In this document: piece after piece, positions 13,940 to 20,718 of the stretch
How positions within the stretch are numbered: position 1 is the stretch's first letter
Layout: the number at the start of each line of letters is the position of its first letter
Virus record (IMG/VR): IMGVR_UViG_3300012931_000045
Location: 1 to 38,034 of that record
Origin: a virus
Direction: 5' to 3' (one strand)
Length of the DNA stretch: 38,034 nt
Program-made: the position numbers and the translations under genes
The notes under the pieces: model-generated
Databases searched by the model: none
Seen by the model: the letters and a program-made list of their open reading frames with translations, nothing else
Told to the model about the DNA's origin: nothing

Positions 13940-14152
13940 ATGGAAAATTCCATGGGTTTTGAACATCTGATAGTCGCCCAAAAATCAAGCGGAATACCTT
14001 TTGACTGGACGCAGGTTTTAACTGCGGCGCTTGGATTTTTGTTTATCTGTTTAATCGCTGTTATGGCTTATGAAGCGGGGCGGTATTCAATGGTCGGGTA
14101 CATCACCGAGGCAAAGATGTGCCATTTATATTGTTTGGGAGGTCAAAAATGA
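13940..14152 (+). CDS. Small single-pass membrane protein (70 aa)
   Basis: SD GGGGGGTGAT before the ATG. One transmembrane helix at about 25-44 (VLTAALGFLFICLIAVMAYE) with a polar N-terminus and a Cys-containing C-terminus. The ATGA overlap couples it to the next gene. Early membrane peptides often serve in host takeover or superinfection exclusion; nothing here decides. Confidence 0.55.
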   Translation: MENSMGFEHLIVAQKSSGIPFDWTQVLTAALGFLFICLIAVMAYEAGRYSMVGYITEAKMCHLYCLGGQK

Positions 14153-14346
14153 GGGAATATCTAATTTTTAACAAAAAAGAACGGATTACAAAATGGGTAC
14201 AGGCGCAATCGTTTGAAGCGGGGTGCGCCGAATTGGGCTGGTCAATCCCCGATTGTGAATTTGTCATGGCGAGGCAGCCCAAACCCGTGAAAGGGGGTGA
14301 TAAGAAAAATGTATCAAATAACTTTCATAAACGGAAAGACCGTTAA
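14149..14346 (+). CDS. Hypothetical protein (65 aa)
   Basis: The ATG overlaps the upstream TGA and is preceded by GGGAGG. The N-terminal half (MREYLIFNKKERITKW, EAGCAELGW) looks like a small folded domain and the C-terminus is basic. Its final part overlaps the start and SD of the next gene by about 40 nt. No family is recognised. Confidence 0.5.
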   Translation: MREYLIFNKKERITKWVQAQSFEAGCAELGWSIPDCEFVMARQPKPVKGGDKKNVSNNFHKRKDR

Positions 14347-14575
14347 AACAAAAACTCTGGACAAGGCGTATTTATACCACTGTGGAAAATTCCTCATGGA
14401 TATAATTTCACACGACGGCGAGCCAAAGGTCGGGGTTTACGAAAATATCAGCCTTATCGTCAAAGAACTGACCGACTCCGACCAAAAGGAAAAGGCGGTT
14501 AAAATAACGACCGACCTGAAAAAAGCACAGGAATTGGTCGATAAAACCGCCGTGGTAATTAAAAAAGGGAACTGA
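14309..14575 (+). CDS. Hypothetical protein (88 aa)
   Basis: Start set at the ATG 14309 because AAGGGGGTGA lies 7-16 nt before it; an in-frame GTG at 14297 falls inside that SD. A beta-rich N-terminus (MYQITFINGKTVKTKTL) and a Lys-rich helical C-terminus (KITTDLKKAQELVDK). No family is recognised. It ends just before promoter copy B. Confidence 0.55.
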   Translation: MYQITFINGKTVKTKTLDKAYLYHCGKFLMDIISHDGEPKVGVYENISLIVKELTDSDQKEKAVKITTDLKKAQELVDKTAVVIKKGN

Positions 14576-14604
14576 TTGACTTTCCCTGCCCGTATTTATA
14601 AAAT
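14576..14604 (+). promoter_or_regulatory. Promoter with CCTGCCC spacer motif, copy B
   Basis: TTGACT (14576-14581), 17-bp spacer with CCCTGCCC, -10 TAAAAT (14599-14604). The ATG at 14610 begins 5 nt after the -10, so the transcript would be leaderless, or nearly so if the ATG at 14616 is used. Confidence 0.6.
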
Positions 14605-14609
14605 TATAA

Positions 14610-14795
14610 ATGATTATGGAAAAAGCGAAATTGAGAGAGTACCTTAAATACCTCGCCGCTAAAATCGGTAAAATGGAATTAATGCGGAATACAGGGCATT
14701 ATGTGTCGGGGAATTTACTGTTACAAACCAAAAGGGCATTCCGCCATTATTCAAGAATTTACTGGAAAACAAAAAATGAGCCGATTAACCTGTAA
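14610..14795 (+). CDS. Small basic protein (61 aa), probably leaderless
   Basis: Two candidate starts, ATG 14610 and ATG 14616 (MEKAKLREY); neither has an SD, and promoter copy B ends 5 nt before the first. Strongly basic and helical (KLREYLKYLAAKIGKMEL, LLLQTKRAFRHYSRIYWK), so nucleic-acid binding is plausible. Its end overlaps the zinc-finger gene that follows by 20 nt. Confidence 0.5.
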   Translation: MIMEKAKLREYLKYLAAKIGKMELMRNTGHYVSGNLLLQTKRAFRHYSRIYWKTKNEPINL

Positions 14796-14976
14796 ATATT
14801 CTATTCACGATAAAGCCGAAAGGGCTTGTGATGACTGCCAATCCTATCTTTGTGATATGTGCGGTTATATGTTCGAGGGTAAAGATTATTGTAATGAGTG
14901 CTGGGCGAGGTATGAAGTCGCTCACCATTTTGAAAAAGGCAGGGCTTGGCTCACTTTGGAAAAGAGGAAAATATGA
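14776..14976 (+). CDS. B-box-like zinc-finger protein (66 aa)
   Basis: Metal-ligand order C6, H11, C18, C21, C26, C29, C39, C42, H50/H51 matches a B-box-type zinc finger (CKYSIHDKAERACDDCQSYL then CDMC and YCNEC). Such domains mediate protein or nucleic-acid contacts. The stop overlaps the nuclease ATG (ATGA), so it may be a partner of that nuclease. Confidence 0.6.
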   Translation: MSRLTCKYSIHDKAERACDDCQSYLCDMCGYMFEGKDYCNECWARYEVAHHFEKGRAWLTLEKRKI

Positions 14977-15977
14977 AAGCATTTACAATTCAAAATTTAT
15001 GGAACGAAAAGGTCAGGGTTGAAAAACGCCTGCCGAAAGTCCGCAACTACATTTCACCGTCAGACTTGGGCGGGTCAATGATTGACCGCTATTATAAAAT
15101 GAAAGGCGAACCGCCAACCAACCCTTTTGACGAGCGTATTTTAAGGGTATTTGACGCGGGACGTTTATTTGAGTGGATTATTACCCGCACTTTCGCTATG
15201 TCGGGTATTTTACTTGAAAAACAATTCAAGATTTCCCTACCCGCCACTCCCGACAGGTTTGAGGTTTGGGGATATGGCGACGCTATAATAGGCGGCACTC
15301 CGAATTGGCAAATGGCTCGGGATAGGATAAAAACTTTCCTTAATGAATACAAACTCAAACTTGATGATGAGGTTATCGAGTCTTACTCAATGAAATTAAT
15401 CGACGGTCTGGAAAAAACTTACCCGCTCGGAATTAAAGAAAAAATCATCATTGAGGCGAAGTCGATAAACTCAATGGCTTTTTGGTCGCATAAAAACAGG
15501 GATAAGGATGACCATTTCCTCGGTTACGACCACCACAAATTACAAACTTACGCTTATTTAATGGGTCGCCCCGACGCTCACCACGCCAACATTTTTTATA
15601 TCAGTAAAGACGATTTGTGCCTACAGGAATTGCCAGTATACCGCACCGTGGTCTTATCGGAGGCGTTCCTTAATGACACCAGAATGATTACTCATTATAT
15701 TAAAGAGAATATAACACCTCCCCGTGAGCCGGACATCCTGTTTAATCCTAAAAAGCGGAAATACGAGCCCAATTGGAAAGCGGGTCGGAGTTTATATTTG
15801 ACGAAAATAACTGGTATCAAAGACCAAGAAACTTGGGAGGCGAATTTTCATCAGGAATTACTTGATGTTAACCGAGCTATAAAACATATTGACGAAAAAA
15901 AGGTCAAGGATGAGGATAAAATAATGATTGAAAAATACAAGTTAGAGGAATTACTGAAAGGGGGTGACAGTTTATGA
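14973..15977 (+). CDS. PD-(D/E)XK nuclease, RecB/Cas4-like (334 aa)
   Basis: Start set at the ATG 14973 (overlapping the upstream stop, with AGAGGAAA before it) rather than the in-frame TTG 27 nt upstream. Nuclease core: D103 in VWGYGDAIIG, E161 and K163 in IIIEAKSINS, and the QxxxY helix motif HKLQTYAYLMG (Q191, Y195). These are the diagnostic residues of RecB-family exonucleases. Probably acts in phage recombination or in breakdown of host DNA. The iron-sulphur cysteines of true Cas4 are not seen. It couples to the next gene by ATGA. Confidence 0.8.
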   Translation: MKAFTIQNLWNEKVRVEKRLPKVRNYISPSDLGGSMIDRYYKMKGEPPTNPFDERILRVFDAGRLFEWIITRTFAMSGILLEKQFKISLPATPDRFEVWGYGDAIIGGTPNWQMARDRIKTFLNEYKLKLDDEVIESYSMKLIDGLEKTYPLGIKEKIIIEAKSINSMAFWSHKNRDKDDHFLGYDHHKLQTYAYLMGRPDAHHANIFYISKDDLCLQELPVYRTVVLSEAFLNDTRMITHYIKENITPPREPDILFNPKKRKYEPNWKAGRSLYLTKITGIKDQETWEANFHQELLDVNRAIKHIDEKKVKDEDKIMIEKYKLEELLKGGDSL

Positions 15978-16501
15978 AACGATTAATGCTCAGTTCCGAC
16001 CAGATAGTCCAGATTTATGATTTAAGGAACCTCGGGGCCGACTGGAAAGAAATCGGAGAAAAAATTAATCCGCCAATAAAGGCCGGCGTGGCGTATCAAT
16101 CCTACCGAAAGGTTATGAAATATGTCCATAATGAGGTCAAGGGTAAGAAATTCCAGACCTATATGGACGCCGCCACGAAAATTTGGGTAACGCAGAAAAC
16201 AATCGAACCCTCCAAAGAGGAAACGGAAATAAAACAGGAAATTCCTCATATCGCCCTGCCGATAACCCCGACCGCACCAAGGTCGGTTTACGAGGTTTTG
16301 GAAAACGCCTCGCTCAATTTGCAAAAGGCGATAGAAGATGTGATTGAATTTGAGGTACACCGCCGTACTGAAACGATAAAAAAAGAGTACGAAGATTTGC
16401 GGGATAAGGCGAAAAACGCCAATTGGGTTAAAAATTTACAGGATAAATTTCAGGACGGGGAAAAAAAATCGGCAGAGGATAATTCTCTACGGCCGATGTA
16501 A
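15974..16501 (+). CDS. HTH plus coiled-coil protein (175 aa)
   Basis: SD AAAGGGGGTGA before the ATG. The N-terminus (about 5-50: SSDQIVQIYDLRNLGADWKE, then IGEKINPPIKAGVAYQSYRK) reads as a helix-turn-helix. A Pro-rich linker (about 85-105) and a long charged helix (about 108-165) follow. It may be a DNA-binding partner of the upstream nuclease; no family name can be given. Confidence 0.6.
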   Translation: MKRLMLSSDQIVQIYDLRNLGADWKEIGEKINPPIKAGVAYQSYRKVMKYVHNEVKGKKFQTYMDAATKIWVTQKTIEPSKEETEIKQEIPHIALPITPTAPRSVYEVLENASLNLQKAIEDVIEFEVHRRTETIKKEYEDLRDKAKNANWVKNLQDKFQDGEKKSAEDNSLRPM

Positions 16502-16532
16502 TTTTTCACACTGTCCCAACGGGAGGCCGCTT

Positions 16533-16646
16533 ATGGATTTAAACAAAATGGTCTGGTTCAGGTTTTTATTTTTCTGCTCGGAGTTTTGCCTTGAAACTTC
16601 CCTGCCCCATTATTACCGACCAGACAGAAAAAGGAAAAAAACATGA
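16533..16646 (+). CDS. Small peptide (37 aa)
   Basis: ATG with GGGAGG 7 nt upstream, ending in a TGA that overlaps the next ATG. The peptide MDLNKMVWFRFLFFCSEFCL continues to a basic tail. Its DNA contains TTGAAA followed by CTTCCCTGCCCC (about 16589-16604), similar to promoter copies A-C, so the segment may be partly regulatory rather than coding. Confidence 0.4.
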   Translation: MDLNKMVWFRFLFFCSEFCLETSLPHYYRPDRKRKKT

Positions 16647-16933
16647 TTAGGGCAATCATTTTCGAATTATTTGCCAACGATTACACAAAAAGGCAAATCA
16701 ATTCCATGGTTAAAAAAAAGGTTAACGAGGAATTTGAGAAAAAATATCTCGAAGTTTTCAAAACTTTCATTGATAAACTCGACAAATTCTTCAAGTACAA
16801 TAAAAAATTACTGATTGAAAAGGAGGTGAAAAATAATGCCGTTAGTACAAGACGAACAAACCGAAAAACAGGAAAGCCTGTTCTTAAAGTACGAACCAGA
16901 AAACAAGTTAGTTCTACTTTCCCATTTGTATAA
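16643..16933 (+). CDS. Basic helical protein overlapping the next gene (96 aa)
   Basis: Couples to the upstream small peptide by ATGA. The first 65 residues are a highly charged helix (KRQINSMVKKKVNEEFEKKY). The last 32 residues are read from DNA that also encodes the next protein in another frame (98-nt overlap) and look like frame-shadow sequence (STRRTNRKTGKP). The start is believable; the unusually long overlap makes the C-terminus less so. Confidence 0.5.
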   Translation: MIRAIIFELFANDYTKRQINSMVKKKVNEEFEKKYLEVFKTFIDKLDKFFKYNKKLLIEKEVKNNAVSTRRTNRKTGKPVLKVRTRKQVSSTFPFV

Positions 16934-17393
16934 ACTCAATTTCCATTTTATAAATGAGGTCAAAAAATCCGTAGCCTGCAAGGGTGATGAGTGCCATTAC
17001 TGCCAAGCGGGTGAACAAAAACGGACGGAATACAATTATTGGGTCAACCTGAACGAACAGGACGGGCTTTTAAATGTTAAGCCCAGTGTTTTTTTCGCAA
17101 TCCAACAGATTTCACGGGCGAGCAAAAAGGATTTCAGGCAAATAAGCTGGCTAGTGATTAAATCGGGGCAAGGTCTGGACACGGAATACACCGTTTCAAA
17201 AGATGAAACCCTGACCGCCGACGAGTACAAGAAAATAAAAATCGAACTGGATAAAAACACCAACACCCTGACCAAACTTATGGAAGTAAGGGAAAATAAA
17301 TTGCTGGAAAGCTACGACGAGTATATGGGCGAGGTCTCCAAGAAGCCCAAAAAGGGTAACGAGGATATCAACCCTGACGATATACAAATCTGA
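16836..17393 (+). CDS. Probable zinc-containing ssDNA-binding protein (185 aa)
   Basis: Excellent SD AAAGGAGGTGA before the ATG. A metal-binding cluster (C48, C53, H54, C56 in ACKGDECHYCQAGE) is set in a beta-rich fold, followed by LVIKSGQGLDTEYTVS (about 109-124), a motif I associate with phage gp32-like ssDNA-binding proteins. A Lys-rich stretch and an acidic tail (NEDINPDDIQI) follow, as in SSBs where the tail recruits partners. The neighbouring nuclease fits a recombination/replication role. The assignment is by pattern, not proven. Confidence 0.6.
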   Translation: MPLVQDEQTEKQESLFLKYEPENKLVLLSHLYKLNFHFINEVKKSVACKGDECHYCQAGEQKRTEYNYWVNLNEQDGLLNVKPSVFFAIQQISRASKKDFRQISWLVIKSGQGLDTEYTVSKDETLTADEYKKIKIELDKNTNTLTKLMEVRENKLLESYDEYMGEVSKKPKKGNEDINPDDIQI

Positions 17394-17422
17394 TTGACAT
17401 TCCTGCCCATGTTTTATAAGAT
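17394..17422 (+). promoter_or_regulatory. Promoter with CCTGCCC spacer motif, copy C
   Basis: TTGACA (17394-17399), 17-bp spacer with CCTGCCC, -10 TAAGAT (17417-17422). The ATG at 17429 starts exactly 6 nt after the -10, implying a leaderless mRNA. Confidence 0.6.
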
Positions 17423-17428
17423 TATAAT

Positions 17429-17968
17429 ATGGAAGAAAAGCAAGAATTGTCCTTTGGTTTATATCAGGAGCTTGCTAAAGCCCTACAACACGAGAAAAGA
17501 TTATTTTTTACCATTGGCAAGATACTGAAAACTATCAGGGATGATAAACTGTATAAATATATCGGCGACGGGGGTTTTGATACGTTTAGGCAATTTACGA
17601 GTGCGCCTGAAATTAACCTGACACAGCCGAGGGTATATTTTTATATCCGTGTTTATGAATTTTATGTCGAAAAAATGCAGATAAGCGAAGCGGAATTGGA
17701 AGATTTGTCGGCTTATAAATTATTCCGCCTCTTACCTATCATCAGAGAAAAACCGAAAAAAGAGGTGATGGCGCTTATTGATACGGTTAGGGGATTAGGG
17801 GTGGCCGATACTGAAAAAGAAATCAATGACCATAAACTAGCGGTCAAACCAGATCGACCTATAATAGTACCTTGCCCGATCTGTAGTAAATGGATTATTA
17901 AATATAAATCAAACCAACTCTGCCAGTGCGAGGGTGGCGCGGCCTTAATCAATGAGGTGTTAAAATGA
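17429..17968 (+). CDS. Conserved phage protein with C-terminal zinc ribbon (179 aa)
   Basis: No SD; the start is placed by promoter copy C 6 nt upstream. The N-terminal 130 residues (FTIGKILKTIRDDKLYKYIG, QPRVYFYIRVYEFYVEKM) resemble a helical family common in phages of unknown role. The C-terminus adds a CPIC...CQC zinc ribbon (about 149-170). It couples to the next gene by ATGA. The helical part may bind DNA or a host replication protein; this is inference. Confidence 0.6.
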   Translation: MEEKQELSFGLYQELAKALQHEKRLFFTIGKILKTIRDDKLYKYIGDGGFDTFRQFTSAPEINLTQPRVYFYIRVYEFYVEKMQISEAELEDLSAYKLFRLLPIIREKPKKEVMALIDTVRGLGVADTEKEINDHKLAVKPDRPIIVPCPICSKWIIKYKSNQLCQCEGGAALINEVLK

Positions 17969-18171
17969 AAAAACGAATAAATAAAACTAAATTTCAACCG
18001 CAACCAATTACGAGAGTCAACTGCCCGATTTGTGGGGAAATACAACTTAAAATTTATCCTTATTCTAATTATAAGCCGCAACCGGGGCGGCCCTTAGTTT
18101 GCTTAAAATGCTTTAATAACGGGCGGGCGAAGGCGTTGCCTGAACTTAAATCGCCCAGTTGTTTGGATTAG
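17965..18171 (+). CDS. Zinc-ribbon protein (68 aa)
   Basis: Basic N-terminus, then C20xxC23 and C46xxC49 (NCPICGEIQL and LVCLKCFNNG) forming a zinc ribbon. The ATG overlaps the preceding TGA. It is the last gene before the gene-free stretch carrying the tRNA-like att core. Likely a nucleic-acid-binding accessory protein. Confidence 0.6.
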   Translation: MKKRINKTKFQPQPITRVNCPICGEIQLKIYPYSNYKPQPGRPLVCLKCFNNGRAKALPELKSPSCLD

Positions 18172-18325
18172 CTCCTTAAAATCTGGTGTCGCATAATAAA
18201 CCGCTATGCACGGTTAGTGCAACGTTGAAGCCCCGTAAGGGGTAGCCGGTGAAATGTAATAATCAAAGATTTCTTTGGCTCTCGCAAGAGTGAGGCGGGT
18301 TGGGTGTCCAATATCATCACTATCA
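18172..18325 (+). other. Gene-free, hairpin-rich stretch upstream of the tRNA-like core
   Basis: No convincing gene. Several short perfect hairpins lie in series: GCATA/TATGC, GCAC/GTGC, CCCC-GTAA-GGGG (a GNRA-type tetraloop), CAAAG/CTTTG and CTCT-CGCA-AGAG. This may be a structured RNA or the arm-binding region of an attachment site. I do not recognise a known RNA family in it. Confidence 0.35.
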
Positions 18326-18366
18326 AAAATGGTTGATTGCGGGTTCGAGTCCCGTCGCCCCCGCCA
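18326..18366 (+). other. tRNA 3'-half sequence ending in CCA, probable attP core
   Basis: T-arm GCGGG-TTCGAGT-CCCGT (18339-18355) is followed by CGCCCCC (18356-18362), discriminator G and CCA (18364-18366). The preceding AAAATGGT and TGATT fit an anticodon-stem 3' strand and variable loop. No 5' half lies upstream, so no complete tRNA is encoded. Phages that integrate into tRNA genes carry exactly such a 3' end as attP. The G discriminator and AAA before the stem would suit a host tRNA-Trp, but that is tentative. No integrase is in the window. Confidence 0.6.
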
Positions 18367-18530
18367 ATGGGGGCGAACAGTGGTATTCAGTGCAGAGGGC
18401 GCCAATCTTGGAAAGCTCTTATTTTGGTACTTGTTGGACTTTGGGACGGCAGATTGAGGAAACTTGAAATGCCCGATCTTAGGAAAGCGGTATTGATTTA
18501 TTCTTTCCCGCCAGATTTTAGGGAACTAAA
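18367..18530 (+). other. Gene-free stretch after the att-like core
   Basis: No supported gene. It opens with GGGGGCG (18369-18375), the exact complement of the tRNA acceptor strand just upstream, so the two form a 7-bp hairpin with a 6-nt loop. The remainder shows no recognised signal apart from weak inverted repeats. Confidence 0.35.
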
Positions 18531-18761
18531 ATGAAAATATATTATACGATGTCTTATCTTCTTGAAACGCTCAAAAAAGCGGGACTTCCGTTCTCGCGCC
18601 CGCATTACAACAAACTCGAGCGGGAAAAGAAAGTCAACCCGCCCGGGCAACGGTTGTTTTTCCGGCACAACGAGGTGTTCGGCGAAAAACAGATAAGAAT
18701 TTATACGCTCGACGAGATCGCCGCCATTGTAGTCCAGATCAAAAAGTTAGGGAACTTATAA
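18531..18761 (+). CDS. MerR/excisionase-like DNA-binding protein (76 aa)
   Basis: Start is ATG 18531 or ATG 18549 (MSYLLETLKK). A winged-helix pattern (SYLLETLKKAGLPFSRPHYN, then RIYTLDEIAAIVVQIKKLG) resembles small MerR-type or Xis-like proteins. Its place beside the att-like core makes a recombination-directionality or lysogeny-control role attractive. The small size suits both. No integrase neighbour is seen, so the assignment stays tentative. Confidence 0.5.
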   Translation: MKIYYTMSYLLETLKKAGLPFSRPHYNKLEREKKVNPPGQRLFFRHNEVFGEKQIRIYTLDEIAAIVVQIKKLGNL

Positions 18762-18771
18762 CTTTTATAAA

Positions 18772-19086
18772 ATGCGGAAAATTACCGTTACCCTGCCGAA
18801 TAAAAAATCGCCTCTTTTCAAAATGAGATATGGCGCGGGCGGGGGAATAACGAAACGGAAAGACCCCGTGTCGATATTTAGACGCATGGAAAAGAGGATT
18901 ATTAGCTTGCCCCGGGCAAAAAAAACGTCTGTTGTTATAAAAGATGGAGTATCCGTCATTAATGAATCCTTAACATCGTCTAACAAGAAATATTTGCTTT
19001 GGCTTTCGCTTTGTTTTCTTGAAGACAATTTGCCAAAACGCTATTACGATTCTAAAGAAAAATTATACGCGGGGAGCGAACCATGA
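18772..19086 (+). CDS. Basic hypothetical protein (104 aa)
   Basis: A TATAAC box lies 9 nt upstream and there is no SD, so the start may be leaderless. Strongly basic N-terminal half (KKSPLFKMRYGAGGGITKRK) and a helical Leu/Trp-rich C-terminus (NKKYLLWLSLCFLEDNL). No family is recognised. Its end overlaps the NinG-like gene start by 4 nt, suggesting coexpression. Confidence 0.5.
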   Translation: MRKITVTLPNKKSPLFKMRYGAGGGITKRKDPVSIFRRMEKRIISLPRAKKTSVVIKDGVSVINESLTSSNKKYLLWLSLCFLEDNLPKRYYDSKEKLYAGSEP

Positions 19087-19460
19087 AAACCAGATTAACC
19101 GACCGGCGTAAATGGGTCAGGGAGGCCGATAAATATTTTTCACGGTATATTATCCAACGGGACAAGAAAACTTGTCAGCGTTGTCATTCCCAGCCCTCTC
19201 GTCCCCAAAATTCCCATTTCTTCGGCCGACGTATGATTAGTGTCCGCTGGGACGAAAATAATTGTGACTGTTTATGTGGGGCTTGTCACATGTATTGGGA
19301 GAAAGAAGATAGGGAAGGTTACCGCGAGTTCAAGATTAAACAACTCGGTCAAAAGGGATTTGATGAATTGAACTTACGGGCGCATACCAAAGTAAAAAGC
19401 GCCGACCCGTTCCTAATGGCCGAGGCATACAAACAGCGATTAGAATTTAATTTTGTTTGA
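19083..19460 (+). CDS. NinG/Rap-like HNH recombination protein (125 aa)
   Basis: FSRYIIQRDKKTCQRCHSQP with C31 and C34, then NSHFFGRR with H45, RWDENNCDCLCGACH with C65, C68 and H69, and a C-terminal helix rich in Lys/Gln. This is the layout of lambda NinG (Rap)-type proteins, structure-specific nucleases of phage recombination; it is shorter than lambda NinG (about 200 residues). ATGA coupling to the gene before. It could alternatively be a generic HNH nuclease. Confidence 0.7.
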   Translation: MKTRLTDRRKWVREADKYFSRYIIQRDKKTCQRCHSQPSRPQNSHFFGRRMISVRWDENNCDCLCGACHMYWEKEDREGYREFKIKQLGQKGFDELNLRAHTKVKSADPFLMAEAYKQRLEFNFV

Positions 19461-19509
19461 AAGGGTGAGATTAAATAAGTTGGGTAGCAGTAAGAATTAT
19501 AGAGATAAT

Positions 19510-19689
19510 ATGAAAAAGAAAAATTTAAAATATTTCAGTTTAAATAACGACCCGATAACAAAAGGAGTAACAACTTTCAAAAACTATTTGGGAAATTCAA
19601 TCGTTGCTTTTGTAATGCCATCTGATTTTAAGGAATGGGAAACTGTAACAATTACTTACCAGAGCTTTTCGAAAGTAAAACAAAAATAA
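19510..19689 (+). CDS. Small AT-rich gene, hypothetical (59 aa)
   Basis: Start set at the ATG 19510; an in-frame TTG at 19453 would overlap the NinG-like gene. The product (MKKKNLKYFSLNNDPITKGV...) is a small basic/hydroxyl-rich protein with a beta-type C-terminus. No family is recognised. It is the first of a run of AT-rich tiny genes. The upstream gap carries GGGTAGCAG and ATTATA, repeated before the next gene. Confidence 0.4.
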   Translation: MKKKNLKYFSLNNDPITKGVTTFKNYLGNSIVAFVMPSDFKEWETVTITYQSFSKVKQK

Positions 19690-19729
19690 GGTACGGCAAT
19701 AACCGGGTAGCAGGACAGATTATAAAAGT

Positions 19730-19915
19730 ATGAAGTTAAAACATTTAATAAATTGGTGGATTTGGAAGTTTACAGGCTATCAGGAATTAACACAGCTTTT
19801 AAGGTCACATACTGGTAATTTTGATGCTTTGACACCTGTAGGTTTAGAACGAATGAAGGAACTGGGATTAAAAGAAAACGAATTACGAAGAAAATTAAAG
19901 GGGATTCAAAAGTAA
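19730..19915 (+). CDS. Small hypothetical protein (61 aa)
   Basis: A TATAAA box lies three bases before the ATG and GGGTAGCAG about 25 nt before; no SD. Aromatic N-terminus (MKLKHLINWWIWKFTGYQEL) and a basic helical C-terminus (MKELGLKENELRRKLKGI). It may be membrane- or DNA-associated. Part of the AT-rich island. Confidence 0.4.
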   Translation: MKLKHLINWWIWKFTGYQELTQLLRSHTGNFDALTPVGLERMKELGLKENELRRKLKGIQK

Positions 19916-19974
19916 AGTTTAACAATAAGAAGGTTTGGCAAAAGTTTAATTAGGCAATAAGAGGATATAGAAAT

Positions 19975-20223
19975 ATGAAAATAACACAAATATCAAATCA
20001 ACATTTACTCAATAGAATAGTCTATGTAAAAAGGTTCGTTGAAAGTTATCCTGGGCCTGAAACTTATATGGGTAATAGTGATTATGCCGAGGATGCTGTT
20101 GAATCCGAAAATAGTCATAACGAAGAATTATTAAGACAAGCAATAGCCCATGTTAAGTATATGGAAAAGGAAGCAAAAAAAAGAGGTTTAGCCCTAAACT
20201 CTAATACCCAAACACATATATGA
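19975..20223 (+). CDS. Small hypothetical protein (82 aa)
   Basis: AGAGGATA precedes the ATG by about 7 nt. Mostly helical and charged (ITQISNQHLLNRIVYVKRFV, HNEELLRQAIAHVKYMEKEA). No motif is recognised. The stop overlaps the next ATG (ATGA), so the two genes are coupled. Confidence 0.45.
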   Translation: MKITQISNQHLLNRIVYVKRFVESYPGPETYMGNSDYAEDAVESENSHNEELLRQAIAHVKYMEKEAKKRGLALNSNTQTHI

Positions 20224-20372
20224 AAAAGAGAATGGACAAAGAATTAGCAACGGTCTATGCATTACTTATGCAGGACTATGGAATACCAGACGATCGGGCT
20301 ATTGATTTTTTTAAATGGGTAAATACCAGCATTTTATTATTCAAGCAAATTAAAGAGAAGAATAGCAAATAA
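20220..20372 (+). CDS. Small hypothetical protein (50 aa)
   Basis: The ATG overlaps the upstream TGA. Helical, mixed-charge product (MKKRMDKELATVYALLMQDY, then GIPDDRAIDFFKWV) with a Lys-rich end. No family is recognised; the coupling to a neighbour is the main support for its reality. Confidence 0.45.
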   Translation: MKKRMDKELATVYALLMQDYGIPDDRAIDFFKWVNTSILLFKQIKEKNSK

Positions 20373-20409
20373 GAGTTTTGGCAATATCTGAGAAGGGTTA
20401 AACAGAAAT

Positions 20410-20715
20410 ATGGAAACAAATAAAAAAGATTGGGAGATACCAGAAAAAATTTGGATTGACCTATGGAGAAAACTCCATAAGAAATTTGGTATGGTTCAAG
20501 ATGATATTTATAAATGGCATTTCGGATTAACGCCAACGCCAAAAGGAATAAAAAACTTTATTCATAAATATTGTGTCCCTAAAAAGTATGTGGATTCCTC
20601 CCGCCTCTCTCTACTCAAAGAGATTAGAGAAGAAATAGAACATAAATTCTATGGAGCAAATGATCCTAAAATTAAGGATATTTTAGAACTCATACAGAAA
20701 AAGGAGAAGGAATAA
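20410..20715 (+). CDS. Hypothetical protein (101 aa)
   Basis: No good SD. Helical protein with a Trp-rich N-terminus (DWEIPEKIWIDLWRKLHKKF), a TPTPKGIKNFIHKYCVPKKY centre and an acidic/basic helical end (RLSLLKEIREEIEHKFYG). No family is recognised. It is the longest frame of the AT-rich island, and its amino-acid make-up is plausible for a real protein. Confidence 0.45.
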   Translation: METNKKDWEIPEKIWIDLWRKLHKKFGMVQDDIYKWHFGLTPTPKGIKNFIHKYCVPKKYVDSSRLSLLKEIREEIEHKFYGANDPKIKDILELIQKKEKE

Positions 20716-20718
20716 AAA

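Noticed and set aside
18214-18405. Minus-strand frame with RRDSNPQ
   Set aside because: This peptide is the well-known false translation of the antisense of tRNA T-arm sequence; it overlaps the att-like core and has no start signal.
18320-18440. Circularly permuted tRNA gene (3' half upstream, GGGGGCG 5' half downstream)
   Set aside because: The acceptor strands match, but the sequence after GGGGGCG has no convincing D-arm or anticodon 5' strand matching ATGGT, so an attP core is the simpler reading.
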